Positions 46,384 through 55,467 of a stretch of 64,000 nucleotides of DNA are shown here, piece after piece. The translations under genes were made by a program, and so were the position numbers. This DNA comes from Acetobacteraceae bacterium. Lineage in GTDB: Bacteria > Pseudomonadota > Alphaproteobacteria > Acetobacterales > Acetobacteraceae. Where the stretch lies: NCBI GenBank assembly GCA_947475245.1, contig CANJLW010000014.1:1-64000 (forward strand), in the 5' to 3' direction. Every line of letters starts with the position of its first letter. Positions within the stretch are counted from its first letter, which is position 1. The notes beneath the pieces were generated by a model. That model saw nothing but the letters and a program-made list of their open reading frames with translations, did not search any database and was not told the origin of the DNA.

Positions 46384-47921
46384 CGGAACGCGGCCTCGTC
46401 AAACGCTATTGGCCGGAAGCGATCCTTGCCGCGGCGCTCGCTCTGCCCTGGATTTCCCTGATCGGCCTCGGCCTGGTTTGGCTTTGGCAGCAAAATGCCC
46501 TGCTGCCGTGGACCATCGGCGCGGCCGTGCTGGGGCTTGCCGCGATACCGCTGTTGCCCGCGCGCGGGCGGGAAACTGCGGCAGCCGCGAAGGCCGCCGT
46601 TGCGGCGATGGTGCCGGACGTGCCGGATTGGGATCGCAACGCGAAGACAGCCATGGTCGCCGTACAGACCATCGCGGAAACCGCAACGCCGTTGACGTTC
46701 GACGATCTGGATCAGGCGTTGAACCTGGGTCAGCGCACGATTGAAGCGGTCGCCGCCGTCTACCATCCCGACCGCCCGCATGCCTGGGCGCATTTTACCC
46801 TGCCGGAAGCGTTGCTGCTGACCGAACACCTCGCCGCCACCCTGCGGCGGGAGACCTTGCGCAGCTTTCCCGGCGCGCGGGTGTTCCGCCTCGATCACGT
46901 CTTGCGGATCAGAGAGGGGCATCATCGCTACGGGTCCGCGGTGCGCTGGGTGACCAGGGTCGGATGGCGCGTGACGCGGATCGGTCGCGTGGTGCTGAGC
47001 CCGGCCTCCGCCCTGGCCGCGGAAGCAAAAGCCCTGGTCCTCGACCGCACCAGCACCCTCCTCTCCGAACGCGCTCGGCGGCACGCGACGCGGCTTTTGG
47101 TGATCGAGCTGGGGCGCACCGCGATCGAGCTTTATTCGGGCCGATTGGTGCTGTCGGCGACGGAATTGTCGGATGCGGCGGCGGCGGAAGCGGTGGGCGC
47201 GACGGGAGCGAGCGACGACGCGCCGCTGCGGGTCATGCTGGCGGGTGCGATCAACGCCGGGAAGTCCAGCACGTTGAATGCCCTGGCGGGGGAAATTCGC
47301 GGCGAGGTCAGCCCCCTGCCCGGACGGAACGATGTCGTCGAACATATCGTCCGCCAGGACGGCAAGCCGGTTCTGGTGCTGGTCGATCCCCCGGGGATCG
47401 GACCGGACGCGGCGCGCAACGCGCGGCTGGAGACTCTGGCCCATCGGGCCGACATGGTGCTGTGGGTGATCTCCGCCACCCAACCCGCGCGCCAAAGCGA
47501 CGTTGCCGCGCTGCGTGCCTTGCGTTCGAGCTTTGCCGCTGAACTCGATCGTCGTCCTCCGCCCATTCTCGTCGTGCTGACCCATATCGATCAGTTGCGG
47601 CCGGCGGCGGAATGGAACCCGCCATACAATGTCGTTACCCCGCGAGGCCGGAAGGAAACCATGATCGCCGAGGCGCTGCGCGAGGTCGCGCGGGAATTGG
47701 ACATGCCCGAGGACGCCGTGGTTCCCGTCGCGCTCGCTCCCGGTCGCGATACTTACAATATCGATATGCTTTGGGGCAGTATCGCGCAGCGGCTGGCCGA
47801 AAGTCGCTCTCGGCAGTTAGAGCGTATTCGGGCCGGGCGGTCCGGTTTGTCCTTGAGAGAGGTCGCGGGGCAATTGTCCGGGTCGGTGCGCCTGATCACG
47901 CGACTGGTCACGAAAGGCTAG
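46380..47921 (+). CDS. Membrane-anchored GTPase (dynamin/Era-like)
   Basis: The 513-residue protein begins at a GTG inside the stop of the previous gene. Two hydrophobic helices (about 13-35 and 41-59) anchor it, then a long helical region with basic residues leads to a late GTPase domain. The P-loop GAINAGKSS is at 289-297, G3 DPPGIG at 336-341 and G4 THID at 401-404. The DUF697 GTPase next to it lacks this complete motif set, so the two may work as a pair. The order helix-hairpin then GTPase fits a membrane remodelling role (inference). The next gene starts 7 bases later. Confidence 0.85.
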   Translation: MTERGLVKRYWPEAILAAALALPWISLIGLGLVWLWQQNALLPWTIGAAVLGLAAIPLLPARGRETAAAAKAAVAAMVPDVPDWDRNAKTAMVAVQTIAETATPLTFDDLDQALNLGQRTIEAVAAVYHPDRPHAWAHFTLPEALLLTEHLAATLRRETLRSFPGARVFRLDHVLRIREGHHRYGSAVRWVTRVGWRVTRIGRVVLSPASALAAEAKALVLDRTSTLLSERARRHATRLLVIELGRTAIELYSGRLVLSATELSDAAAAEAVGATGASDDAPLRVMLAGAINAGKSSTLNALAGEIRGEVSPLPGRNDVVEHIVRQDGKPVLVLVDPPGIGPDAARNARLETLAHRADMVLWVISATQPARQSDVAALRALRSSFAAELDRRPPPILVVLTHIDQLRPAAEWNPPYNVVTPRGRKETMIAEALREVARELDMPEDAVVPVALAPGRDTYNIDMLWGSIAQRLAESRSRQLERIRAGRSGLSLREVAGQLSGSVRLITRLVTKG

Positions 47922-47928
47922 CGCGCGC

Positions 47929-49518
47929 ATGCGGCTGCTTTCACTGGCGTTTGCTCCGGAGCGCGCACGCCCCTTCAGCTTCGGCCTGATCTGTCTCGCG
48001 CTGGCCGGCGGCTATGGGTTGGAAAACCTGATCCTGGGTTCGACCGTTCATTCCCGGCAACTCGGCGAGGAACGCACGGATCTGGCGGTTGCCCTGCTGT
48101 TCGTTTCCGCCGGCTACATTTCCGCGATGATCGGCCTTGCGTGGCGCGGGATCGTCAATCTGGAGCGCGCGGCGCTGCGTGGGCGACGTCGATTGATCGC
48201 AACGCTGATGGATCGCGACCTCGCGACGATGGAACGTGTCGGCCGCGATCGGGTGTTGCACGGGCTGACGGCTGCGCCGCGGGAAATGACCGACAACGCG
48301 CCCATCCTGTTGCGGGTCACGGAGGCGACCTGCTTCGTGGTCGGCATGGTGCTGGTTCTGGCTGTCCTCTCCTGGCACCTGTTGTTGATCATGGGTTCCG
48401 TCCTGGTGGTCGCCGGTCTGTCGCTGGCGGCCAATCATGAAGCCGTGATGCGCGCCCACTCGGCCGCCGAGGCGATCGAGAACCGTAATCGCGCCGACTG
48501 CGTCGCGTTGGTCGACGGCTTCAAGGAACTGAAACTGCATGCCGAACGCCGGATCGCGTTCCTGCAGGCACTGCGCGCCCGCATGGATGTGGCTCGGCGC
48601 GCCCGCGCGCGCGCCGATCAACGGTTTGTCCTGGGGTTCATGTTGCAGACCGCCGCTGTCATCGGTGCCAGCGCGTCGTGTATCTTTCTGCTCCCGAGCC
48701 TGCTGCACGACACCAGCCATGCGATGTTCATGGCCACGGCCCTGTTGATGGCCAATATCCCGCTGGGGACGGTCAGGGACATCCCGATCCTGGCGCGCAC
48801 CGATGCCGAGGTTGTCGGGATGGAAGCGCTGTTCGCGGCGTTGGGAGAAGCGAAACCAGCGGAACCTCCGCCCCCCGAGGAGCCGTTTCGATCCATTGCG
48901 CTGACCGAGGCATCGTATCGCTATATCGGAGAGGGCGGGGAGGCCGGGTTCACGCTGCGACCCGCCACGTTGGAATTCGCGGCGGGATCGATCATCTTCA
49001 TCGTCGGCGGCAATGGCAGCGGCAAGTCGACGGTGATGAAGTTGCTCGCCGGGCTGTATCGACCGACCGGCGGGCAGGTTGTCGTGAACGGGCGGCCGAT
49101 CGGGCTTTCGGCGCTGCGCGAACTGTCCACGGCGATCTTTGCCGATCACCACGTATTCGACCGTCTTTACGGTGTCCCCGATCCCGATCCCGCGGCGATC
49201 CAGTCCGCCCTGGAAGACATGGGGATAGCCGGACAGACGCGCTTCGAGGACGGGCGCTTTACCCGGCGCGATCTGTCGAGCGGGCAGCGTAAGCGCCTGG
49301 CCTGGGTTGCCGGCATGGTTGAAAATCGTCCCCTCGTGCTGTTGGACGAATGGGCCGCCGACCAGGACCCGGAATTCCGCGACCGGTTTTATCGCGTGCT
49401 GCTGCCCGCGCTGCGCGCGTCGGGTAAGGCGGTCGTGGCCGTCAGTCACGACGATCGCTATTTCGACCTCGCCGACAGGATCGTCCGCATGGACTATGGC
49501 CGGGTGGTCTCCTCATGA
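47929..49518 (+). CDS. Half ABC transporter, SyrD/YojI-like (1 of 4)
   Basis: The 529-residue permease-ATPase fusion has about six helices in residues 1-290, then Walker A GGNGSGKST at 360-368. FADHHVF takes the place of the Q-loop, LSSGQRKR is the signature (449 on), Walker B LVLLDEW is at 468-474 and the switch SHDDRYF is near 506. The extended LDEWAADQDPEFR is typical of the cyclic peptide and siderophore exporter group (SyrD, PvdE, YojI). A cargo peptide gene is not apparent. It overlaps the next ABC gene by 4 bases (ATGA), so the two may form a heterodimer. Confidence 0.9.
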   Translation: MRLLSLAFAPERARPFSFGLICLALAGGYGLENLILGSTVHSRQLGEERTDLAVALLFVSAGYISAMIGLAWRGIVNLERAALRGRRRLIATLMDRDLATMERVGRDRVLHGLTAAPREMTDNAPILLRVTEATCFVVGMVLVLAVLSWHLLLIMGSVLVVAGLSLAANHEAVMRAHSAAEAIENRNRADCVALVDGFKELKLHAERRIAFLQALRARMDVARRARARADQRFVLGFMLQTAAVIGASASCIFLLPSLLHDTSHAMFMATALLMANIPLGTVRDIPILARTDAEVVGMEALFAALGEAKPAEPPPPEEPFRSIALTEASYRYIGEGGEAGFTLRPATLEFAAGSIIFIVGGNGSGKSTVMKLLAGLYRPTGGQVVVNGRPIGLSALRELSTAIFADHHVFDRLYGVPDPDPAAIQSALEDMGIAGQTRFEDGRFTRRDLSSGQRKRLAWVAGMVENRPLVLLDEWAADQDPEFRDRFYRVLLPALRASGKAVVAVSHDDRYFDLADRIVRMDYGRVVSS

Positions 49519-51125
49519 GCCTGCGTCCGGCCTCCGGCACGATTGGGCTGATGCTAAGGGAGGGCAATGTCGACGCCTGGGTGGTGTTCGTCCTGACCTT
49601 CGGCGCCGGGCTGAGCCAGGCGCTGACCATTGCCTTGATCGGATTGGGCGCGACGGAAATAGCCGGCGAGGCCATTCCGTGGCGCGAGGCGGTCGTGTTC
49701 GTGGCGATGTTCAAGGTCATGCTGATCCTGGTGGGTCTGGCGCAGCTTCGGGGACGGCAATTTGCCGAACGCGTGACGAACGCGGCGATTTTCCGCATCG
49801 CCGAGCGGATGCCGGCAAGCGAGTTGGACCGGTTGGAGCGATTGGGCGGGCGGGCCTTGGTTGCCGAGATGACGGTTCGGGCGACGGCCCTGGGTTCGGC
49901 GACGCACGCAGCGTTTGGCGTTGTCTACTGTGCCGGACAAATCATCGGCGCGCTGGGCGCGTTGTGCTTCTTCGCGCCCTTCGTCGCGCTGCTGGTGACC
50001 GCGGCGGGCGGGGCTTGTTTTCTGCTCCAACATCGCATGCGCCTGACCGCCGATGTCTGGGGCGGGCACGCGGACCGCCTGGAGTCACGGTTCACCGCCT
50101 CGGCCCGGGAGTTCGTCGACGGCTACCGCGAGCTTCAGGCGGGGCGGGCGCGTTTCGTCGATCTGGTCGAACATTACCTGTTGCCCGCGGCGCGGGCAGC
50201 CGCGTCCGCTCGGCGCCCGCTGGCACGGGTCAGTGCCTTGTCGCTTGGTGCCGCGTCCGGCAGTTGGTCCGTCATGGCGTTCGCCGCCGCATTCGTCGCC
50301 CCGGCGCTGGGCTTCGATACCGGGATTACGCTTGCCATTTTCGTGACGTCGCTGGGATTCGATGCGTTTCTGGGCATCGTGACATATGTCCCGGTGCTTC
50401 GCCTGGGACACGACTCCGTCGCCTGGTTTGAGCGGACCGGCAACGAACTGGCCGACGGACAGGGATCGTTGACGCCAGGCGCGCCGCAAACGCGGGGCTT
50501 TACCCGGATCGAGTTGCGCAAGGTCGTCTATGCCTATGCCGTGAGCGACGCCCAACCGCTGGGTCCGATCGATCTGACCCTGACCGCAGGGGAGATCGTG
50601 CTGGTGACCGGCGGAAACGGGAGCGGCAAGTCGACATTGATGAAGCTGCTGGCGGGGCTTTACGTGCCGATGGGCGGGGACGTCATGGTGGACCGGACGA
50701 TTTGGCACCCCGACGATTACCGGTCGTTGTTTTCCGCCGTGTTCACCGACTTTCACGTCTTCGATATCCAACCGACGGAGCTTCTGGCCGATCCGGAACG
50801 GATCGCAGGCCTGATCGAGGTTTGGGGGTTGAAGGGAAAGGTCACGCTCGACGCAAACGGTTTTTCGTCGACCCAGCTTTCCACCGGCCAACGCAAGCGG
50901 TTGGCGCTGATCCAGGCGCTGTTGGAGGATCGACCCATCTTGCTGTTGGACGAATGGACGGCGGATCAGGACCCGGAATTCCGCGCCTGGTTTTTCGACA
51001 GCCTGCTGCCGGAACTGAAAGCGCGGGGGCGCACCGTCGTGGCGGTGACGCATGACGATCGGTATTTCGACCGTGGCGATCGCGTCATTCGGATGGCGGA
51101 CGGTCAGGTCGTATCAAGCCGGTGA
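49515..51125 (+). CDS. Half ABC transporter, SyrD/YojI-like (2 of 4)
   Basis: The 536-residue paralogue of the preceding gene has a transmembrane part (1-310) and an ATPase with Walker A GGNGSGKST at 366-374, TDFHVF in the Q-loop region, LSTGQRKR from 455, Walker B ILLLDE at 475-480 and THDDRYF near 512. All catalytic motifs are intact. The start ATG overlaps the stop of the first half transporter. A gap of 169 bases follows before the SPFH gene. Confidence 0.9.
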   Translation: MSLRPASGTIGLMLREGNVDAWVVFVLTFGAGLSQALTIALIGLGATEIAGEAIPWREAVVFVAMFKVMLILVGLAQLRGRQFAERVTNAAIFRIAERMPASELDRLERLGGRALVAEMTVRATALGSATHAAFGVVYCAGQIIGALGALCFFAPFVALLVTAAGGACFLLQHRMRLTADVWGGHADRLESRFTASAREFVDGYRELQAGRARFVDLVEHYLLPAARAAASARRPLARVSALSLGAASGSWSVMAFAAAFVAPALGFDTGITLAIFVTSLGFDAFLGIVTYVPVLRLGHDSVAWFERTGNELADGQGSLTPGAPQTRGFTRIELRKVVYAYAVSDAQPLGPIDLTLTAGEIVLVTGGNGSGKSTLMKLLAGLYVPMGGDVMVDRTIWHPDDYRSLFSAVFTDFHVFDIQPTELLADPERIAGLIEVWGLKGKVTLDANGFSSTQLSTGQRKRLALIQALLEDRPILLLDEWTADQDPEFRAWFFDSLLPELKARGRTVVAVTHDDRYFDRGDRVIRMADGQVVSSR

Positions 51126-51294
51126 GCGATGCCATTCGGCCTGAATCGTTGATTCTGATTGGCTTTATACCGTTGCTTACGAACGTCGTTGTCGGTAATC
51201 GTGGGGCTGTCGTCAGACCGCATCAGTACGGTGGAAACCCCGGCTGTGGAGGCCGCGCGGGTGCCCGGACGGTGCCGCGTCATGAGGTGTTGGA

Positions 51295-52197
51295 ATGAGT
51301 GCGTCTTTGTTCTCGCGCCGAAGGGACGACGGTCTGGAAGACGAACTTCCGGAAGAACCTGCCCGTGGCGGGCGGCTTATGCGCACCATGCGGGCGGGCG
51401 GCAAGGCGGCGGCTTTCGCTTTGGTCACCGTCAGTCTGGCGGCGTTCATCCTGTGGCAGCGCGTTGTTTACGTGGTCCCCGCCGGCGGTGCCGGCGTGCT
51501 GTATCATACGCTGTCGGGCGGCACGATCACCGACTATGTCTACGGCGAAGGGATCCAACTGATCTTTCCGTGGGATCGGTTCACAATCTACGATACCCGC
51601 GTGCAGGTAGTGTTGAGCGAGTTTACCGCGCTGACTAACAAGGGTCTGCCGATTCAACTGCGCCTCGCGATCCGGTATCATCCCGAATACGATACGGTTG
51701 GCTTGCTGCACCAGCGCGTTGGGCCGGACTACGTGGCGAAGATCGTCCAACCCCAGGTTGAATCCGTTCTGCGCCGCTACATCGGTAAGGAAGAGCCGGA
51801 AGCCATCTACACCAACAAGGAAGGCGTGCTGTCGTCGATCATTTCCCGCGCGATCGAGGAAACCTCGGAAAAATTCGTAACGATCGAGGATATTATCATT
51901 CGGGAGGTCTCTCTGCCCGAGCAGATGCGGGAGGCGATCACCACCAAGCTGGCGTTCCAGCAGCAGGCCGAAGCGTATGAGTACCGTCTGGCCGCGGAAC
52001 TGCGTGAAGCGGAACGCAAGCGGATCGAGGCGGAAGGCACCGCGGCCGCGCAAAAGATCATCGCGCGCGGATTGACGCAGGATCTGCTGCGCTGGGAAGC
52101 GATCCGGGTTGAGGCCGAATTGGCGAAATCCAATAACTCCAAGATGATCATTATGAACGGCGTCGATGCAGGGCGTTTCAACCTCAATGTCCCCTGA
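51295..52197 (+). CDS. SPFH (band 7/prohibitin-like) membrane protein
   Basis: The 300-residue protein has a cytoplasmic Arg/Glu-rich head and one membrane helix (about 37-53). The SPFH domain follows (about 55-210, with VPAGGAGVLYHTLSGG and IIREVSLPEQMREAI). A coiled coil with EAERKRIEAEGTAAAQKII ends the protein. Such proteins form rings that organise membrane patches and often control proteases or transporters. The ATG at 51295 follows GAGGTGTTGGA. The last codons overlap the start of the next gene, a binding protein, which is an unusual partner. Confidence 0.9.
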   Translation: MSASLFSRRRDDGLEDELPEEPARGGRLMRTMRAGGKAAAFALVTVSLAAFILWQRVVYVVPAGGAGVLYHTLSGGTITDYVYGEGIQLIFPWDRFTIYDTRVQVVLSEFTALTNKGLPIQLRLAIRYHPEYDTVGLLHQRVGPDYVAKIVQPQVESVLRRYIGKEEPEAIYTNKEGVLSSIISRAIEETSEKFVTIEDIIIREVSLPEQMREAITTKLAFQQQAEAYEYRLAAELREAERKRIEAEGTAAAQKIIARGLTQDLLRWEAIRVEAELAKSNNSKMIIMNGVDAGRFNLNVP

Positions 52198-53335
52198 CGG
52201 CATCGACCGCAGAACGGTATTGAGGGCCGCCATCGGCGGGGCGCTGACGCTTCGGAACGGCGCTTCCCGGGCCGAGGATAAGCCGCCCGAGTACGTCATC
52301 GGCCTTGTCGGTCAGGGGCCGGTCGGCGATGCGATGCGCGAGGGCGCCCTGTTGGCCGTCGAAGTCATCAACCAGGCCGGCGGGCTTGCGGGGCGCAAGC
52401 TGCGTTTGCGGGCGGAGACATTGAATCCGGCAGACAAGGAAATCCGGGCACAGGCGATCAAGATTTCCGGCGCGCTGATGAAGGAGAAAGACCTGATCGC
52501 CGTCATCGGCCACGATGAAATGAGTGACGCGCTGCCCGCCGCCATCGCCTATCGCCGTCGGAATGTCCTGTTCATCGCGCCGACCATCACAATCTCGGAC
52601 CTGTCGCGACACGGGCTGGAAAACGTCTTCGCCACCATCCCCGACAACACCGATATCGCCACCCAAACCGCTCGGCTGGCCTTTGATATCGGGTTGCGCC
52701 GAGCGGTTGTGTTGCGGGATCGGAGTATGGAGGCGCTGGAGATCGGGTTGGCGTTCCGCGACGAAGCCGCGGTACTGGGCATCACGATCATCAACGAACG
52801 TTCGTTCCGGGCGGAAACCGCCAATGCGCGCGATGTGCTGGCGGGTCTTCAGGGTTTGCGCGTCGATCACTTGTTGATCGCCACCCCGCTGGACCTTGCG
52901 GTGCGACTGGTCCGGCAAGCCGGCGCGATGGGGTTGGGGCTGACTTCGGTGCTGCCGCAATTCACGGACCCCGATGCGTTGCGGCCTCAACTGGCGAAAA
53001 TCAACGGCCGGATTTTGTTGCCGGTGTTACGAAACCGCGTATCTCCCAGCATTGTTCAGGCGAACTGGGCGAAAAGCTTCGAAACGCGGTTCCAGAAACA
53101 GGCGTCGGACTGGGCTATGCAGGGGGCCGACGCGGTCGGACTGCTCGCCCATGCGATCGGACGCAGCGGCACGGTGGACGCCGACGAGTTGATCAGTCTT
53201 CTGCGGCTTGAACTGGCCTACACAGGGATTGGCGGGCGGATATCGTTCCGCCGGAACGGGCGCATCTATACGCGGCTGCTGGCATTCGCGTCCGTGCGCC
53301 CGGACGAGGTCGTTTACTACATGCCCGGAGCCTGA
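52187..53335 (+). CDS. Periplasmic ligand-binding protein, type I fold (Leu/Ile/Val-like)
   Basis: The ATG at 52187 gives a 382-residue protein with a twin-arginine-like leader DRRTVLRAAIGGALTL, then YVIGLVGQGPVGDAMREGALLAVEVINQAGGLAG, the usual opening of type I substrate-binding proteins. It is similar in fold to the receptor part of the MscS fusion in the same cluster. No matching branched-chain amino acid permease is nearby, so it may serve as a ligand sensor and not in uptake (inference). An ATG at 52166 is an alternative start. It overlaps the SPFH gene by 11 bases. Confidence 0.85.
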   Translation: MSPDGIDRRTVLRAAIGGALTLRNGASRAEDKPPEYVIGLVGQGPVGDAMREGALLAVEVINQAGGLAGRKLRLRAETLNPADKEIRAQAIKISGALMKEKDLIAVIGHDEMSDALPAAIAYRRRNVLFIAPTITISDLSRHGLENVFATIPDNTDIATQTARLAFDIGLRRAVVLRDRSMEALEIGLAFRDEAAVLGITIINERSFRAETANARDVLAGLQGLRVDHLLIATPLDLAVRLVRQAGAMGLGLTSVLPQFTDPDALRPQLAKINGRILLPVLRNRVSPSIVQANWAKSFETRFQKQASDWAMQGADAVGLLAHAIGRSGTVDADELISLLRLELAYTGIGGRISFRRNGRIYTRLLAFASVRPDEVVYYMPGA

Positions 53336-53339
53336 CGAG

Positions 53340-54440
53340 ATGGCCATGCTCCGCCTTGTCATTGTGCTGTTCATCGGGCTGTTCTGCCGGATCGACGCGG
53401 CTTCGGCGCAGGACGGGCGCGACTATGTGCGCGTCATCGGTCGACCGGAAACCTTGGCCTATGCCGCCGATGTTGCGGAGGCATTGGTCCGGAACGCTCA
53501 GCGCAAATATCCGCAACTGGAACAATCATCGGACGAAGGCGCGATCCGGACGTTTTGCACGACGGTGCGCGACACGCCGGACCTGATGCTGTTGCCGCAA
53601 GCGATCGAGGACGCGCGGCCGGTTGTCTGTCCGAGCCTTGAGCCGTTGTTGAATTTGCCGATCGGGCGTCAGGTCTTCGTCGTATACAGCGCGCCCGACG
53701 CGCCGGAGTTTCGGTTAACGCGGGAGATTCTGTTCCGGGCCATGGCGCGCGAACTGCCGCGCCGCGATTCAGAGGGCGCGCTGGCATCGTTCGAGCGTAA
53801 TCCAAACCTGCGCTGGTCGGAGATCGATCCGAGCCTGCCGGACGTTCCCATTCGTTTGTTGTTGCCGCCGCGCCGTTCGGTGCAGTGGCTTGCGATCGAG
53901 GACCTGGTGATGCGGCCCGGCTGCGCGTCGATCCCGGCAATCGCCGAGTTGGCCTTGATCGATCAGCAGATGGCCAGTCAACGCTGCCTTGCTCGGCGTA
54001 CCGACTTTTCCCTGAACTATGCCGATCCGTCCGCGGCATCCGGTTCTCAGGCGCGTATTCCCAAGGGCACCGAGTTGAGCCTGAATGAACTGCGCTTTGT
54101 GCCGGAAGGTATGGCGCTGGTGGCGGTCGAGGGGACAATACCCGACCGCGCCGCTATTGAGAGCGGACACTATCGCATGGCGCGTCAGGTCGTGGCGGTC
54201 GTCAAGCGCAACCGGCTGGATGCGATCCCCAGTTTGCGGGATTACCTGCAAGAGATGACCTCTCCCGCCGCGGCGGGACCGGGTGGCTATCTGCAACGCA
54301 GCGGTCTTGATCCACTGTCTGAAACAGTATTGCGGCAGAGCGCCACGCAGGCGCGTTTTGCGATGCCGGAAGCGGTGCGAAGATTACAGGCGAAGACGGT
54401 CGGCGATGCCGCGAAGCCGGATGCGGGTTTGGCGCGTTAG
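53340..54440 (+). CDS. Exported substrate-binding-like protein (PstS/type II fold)
   Basis: The 366-residue protein starts at the ATG at 53340, 4 bases after the previous stop. It has a signal peptide ending ASAQDG, then DYVRVIGRPETLAYAADVAEAL and EGAIRTFC, which resemble PstS-type phosphate-binding proteins at the amino end. The ligand loops are altered and a further conserved-looking domain follows (KGTELSLNELRFVPEGMALVAVEG). The identity of the ligand cannot be read. The TrkA or Pst genes that would accompany a transporter are absent, so it belongs functionally to this cluster. Confidence 0.65.
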   Translation: MAMLRLVIVLFIGLFCRIDAASAQDGRDYVRVIGRPETLAYAADVAEALVRNAQRKYPQLEQSSDEGAIRTFCTTVRDTPDLMLLPQAIEDARPVVCPSLEPLLNLPIGRQVFVVYSAPDAPEFRLTREILFRAMARELPRRDSEGALASFERNPNLRWSEIDPSLPDVPIRLLLPPRRSVQWLAIEDLVMRPGCASIPAIAELALIDQQMASQRCLARRTDFSLNYADPSAASGSQARIPKGTELSLNELRFVPEGMALVAVEGTIPDRAAIESGHYRMARQVVAVVKRNRLDAIPSLRDYLQEMTSPAAAGPGGYLQRSGLDPLSETVLRQSATQARFAMPEAVRRLQAKTVGDAAKPDAGLAR

Positions 54441-54447
54441 CGCGAAT

Positions 54448-54621
54448 TCAATCGCGTGGCCGTGAGTCCGAGGCCAGGACAAGGAGGAGTCCGATCGGCG
54501 GCGTCAGCGCCAGACCGGCGAAAAAATAGCCCCATGGGCCGAATTTCCTGCGCCGTCCCAAAGCCCCAACGATAATGGCCAGGGCGACATAAATCACGGC
54601 CGCTTCTCCGTATCCCGCCAT
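54448..54621 (-). CDS. 57-residue membrane protein antisense in the cluster
   Basis: From the ATG at 54621, on the strand opposite the cluster, a 57-codon frame reads MAGYGEAAVIYVALAIIVGA, then a basic loop LGRRRKFGPWGYF, then FAGLALTPPIGLLLVLAS. This gives two membrane helices joined by a positive loop. A GGGAGAG ribosome binding site lies just before the ATG. The pattern is that of a real small membrane protein. Function unknown. Confidence 0.6.
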   Translation of the reverse strand: MAGYGEAAVIYVALAIIVGALGRRRKFGPWGYFFAGLALTPPIGLLLVLASDSRPRD

Positions 54622-54865
54622 GGTACTCTCCCACTGGGCCGGGTGGTCCGGCTTGCCACCAAATCTGTATCAAAATCAGTGTATCCGGCACAAGGTCTTG
54701 CCAGCATCGATGATGAGCAAATTATCACATGCGGGTTGTTGCGAGTTATGCGGCAATGCGATACGAAGCGATATCGTAGTATAATGCGTTAAAAAACTCG
54801 CACCATGCAGTTGTGGGCAGACCGCAGCGATGGGATTTGCGCGGCGCAAAGGAATGGAGTTCACC
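54622..54865. promoter_or_regulatory. Divergent promoter region inside the cluster
   Basis: This AT-rich gap lies between the 57-codon gene (minus) and the DUF697 gene (plus). A perfect TATAAT occurs at 54780-54785 on the plus strand, but no convincing -35 lies at the right spacing. It probably starts a second transcript for the DUF697 gene and ABC transporters 3 and 4. Confidence 0.4.
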
Positions 54866-55432
54866 ATGGATCAAGACAATCCCGCCCACACCGCGGGCGA
54901 AGCAAACGTCGGGACTTCGGAAGCCGTGGACGTATCTCCGGATGTCGGTTCCGTCGACAGCATCATCAAGAACCACGTGATCTCCGCCATGGGCATCGGC
55001 CTGATCCCCATTCCGGGCGTCGATATTGCCGGTGTGGTCGCGGTGCAGTTGCGCATGGTGCAAAAGCTGAGCGAAGTCTATGGCGTCGCCTTCAAGGAAA
55101 ATGTCGCGAAGGCCGCGGTTCTGTCGCTCGCGGGCGGCATTACGCCGGTTGCGCTCGCCGGCGGTTTGGTCAGCGCGCTGAAGATCGTTCCGGGCCTGGG
55201 CAGCATTGCCGGCGCGGCGGGCGTATCCGTTCTGGCCGGCGCGATGACTTATGCGATCGGTCGCGTGTTCCAGCAGCATCTCGACAGCGGCGGCACGCTG
55301 CTCGACTTCGATCCGTCGAAGGTGCGCGACGTGTTGAAGCGGGAATTTGAAGCCGGCAAGAAGCTGGTTAAATCCTGGCGCCCGGGCAAGCCCGCCGAAG
55401 CCACCGAAGCACCGGCACAAACAACCGCCTGA
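54866..55432 (+). CDS. Stand-alone DUF697-like membrane protein
   Basis: The 188-residue protein starts at the ATG at 54866, preceded by GGAG at the right distance. After an acidic head comes VDSIIKNHVISAMGIGLIPIPGVDIAGVVAVQLRMVQKLSEVYG, then Gly/Ala-rich helices (ALKIVPGLGSIAGAAGVSVLAGAMTYAIG). This is the DUF697 pattern without a GTPase. A C-terminal tail is basic then Ala/Pro-rich. It matches the membrane domain of the GTPase at 45187-46383 and may complete or compete with it. ABC transporter 3 begins 35 bases later. Confidence 0.8.
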   Translation: MDQDNPAHTAGEANVGTSEAVDVSPDVGSVDSIIKNHVISAMGIGLIPIPGVDIAGVVAVQLRMVQKLSEVYGVAFKENVAKAAVLSLAGGITPVALAGGLVSALKIVPGLGSIAGAAGVSVLAGAMTYAIGRVFQQHLDSGGTLLDFDPSKVRDVLKREFEAGKKLVKSWRPGKPAEATEAPAQTTA

Positions 55433-55467
55433 TCCGTCGCGCCACGCACGGCGGTGGAGCCTGAGCC

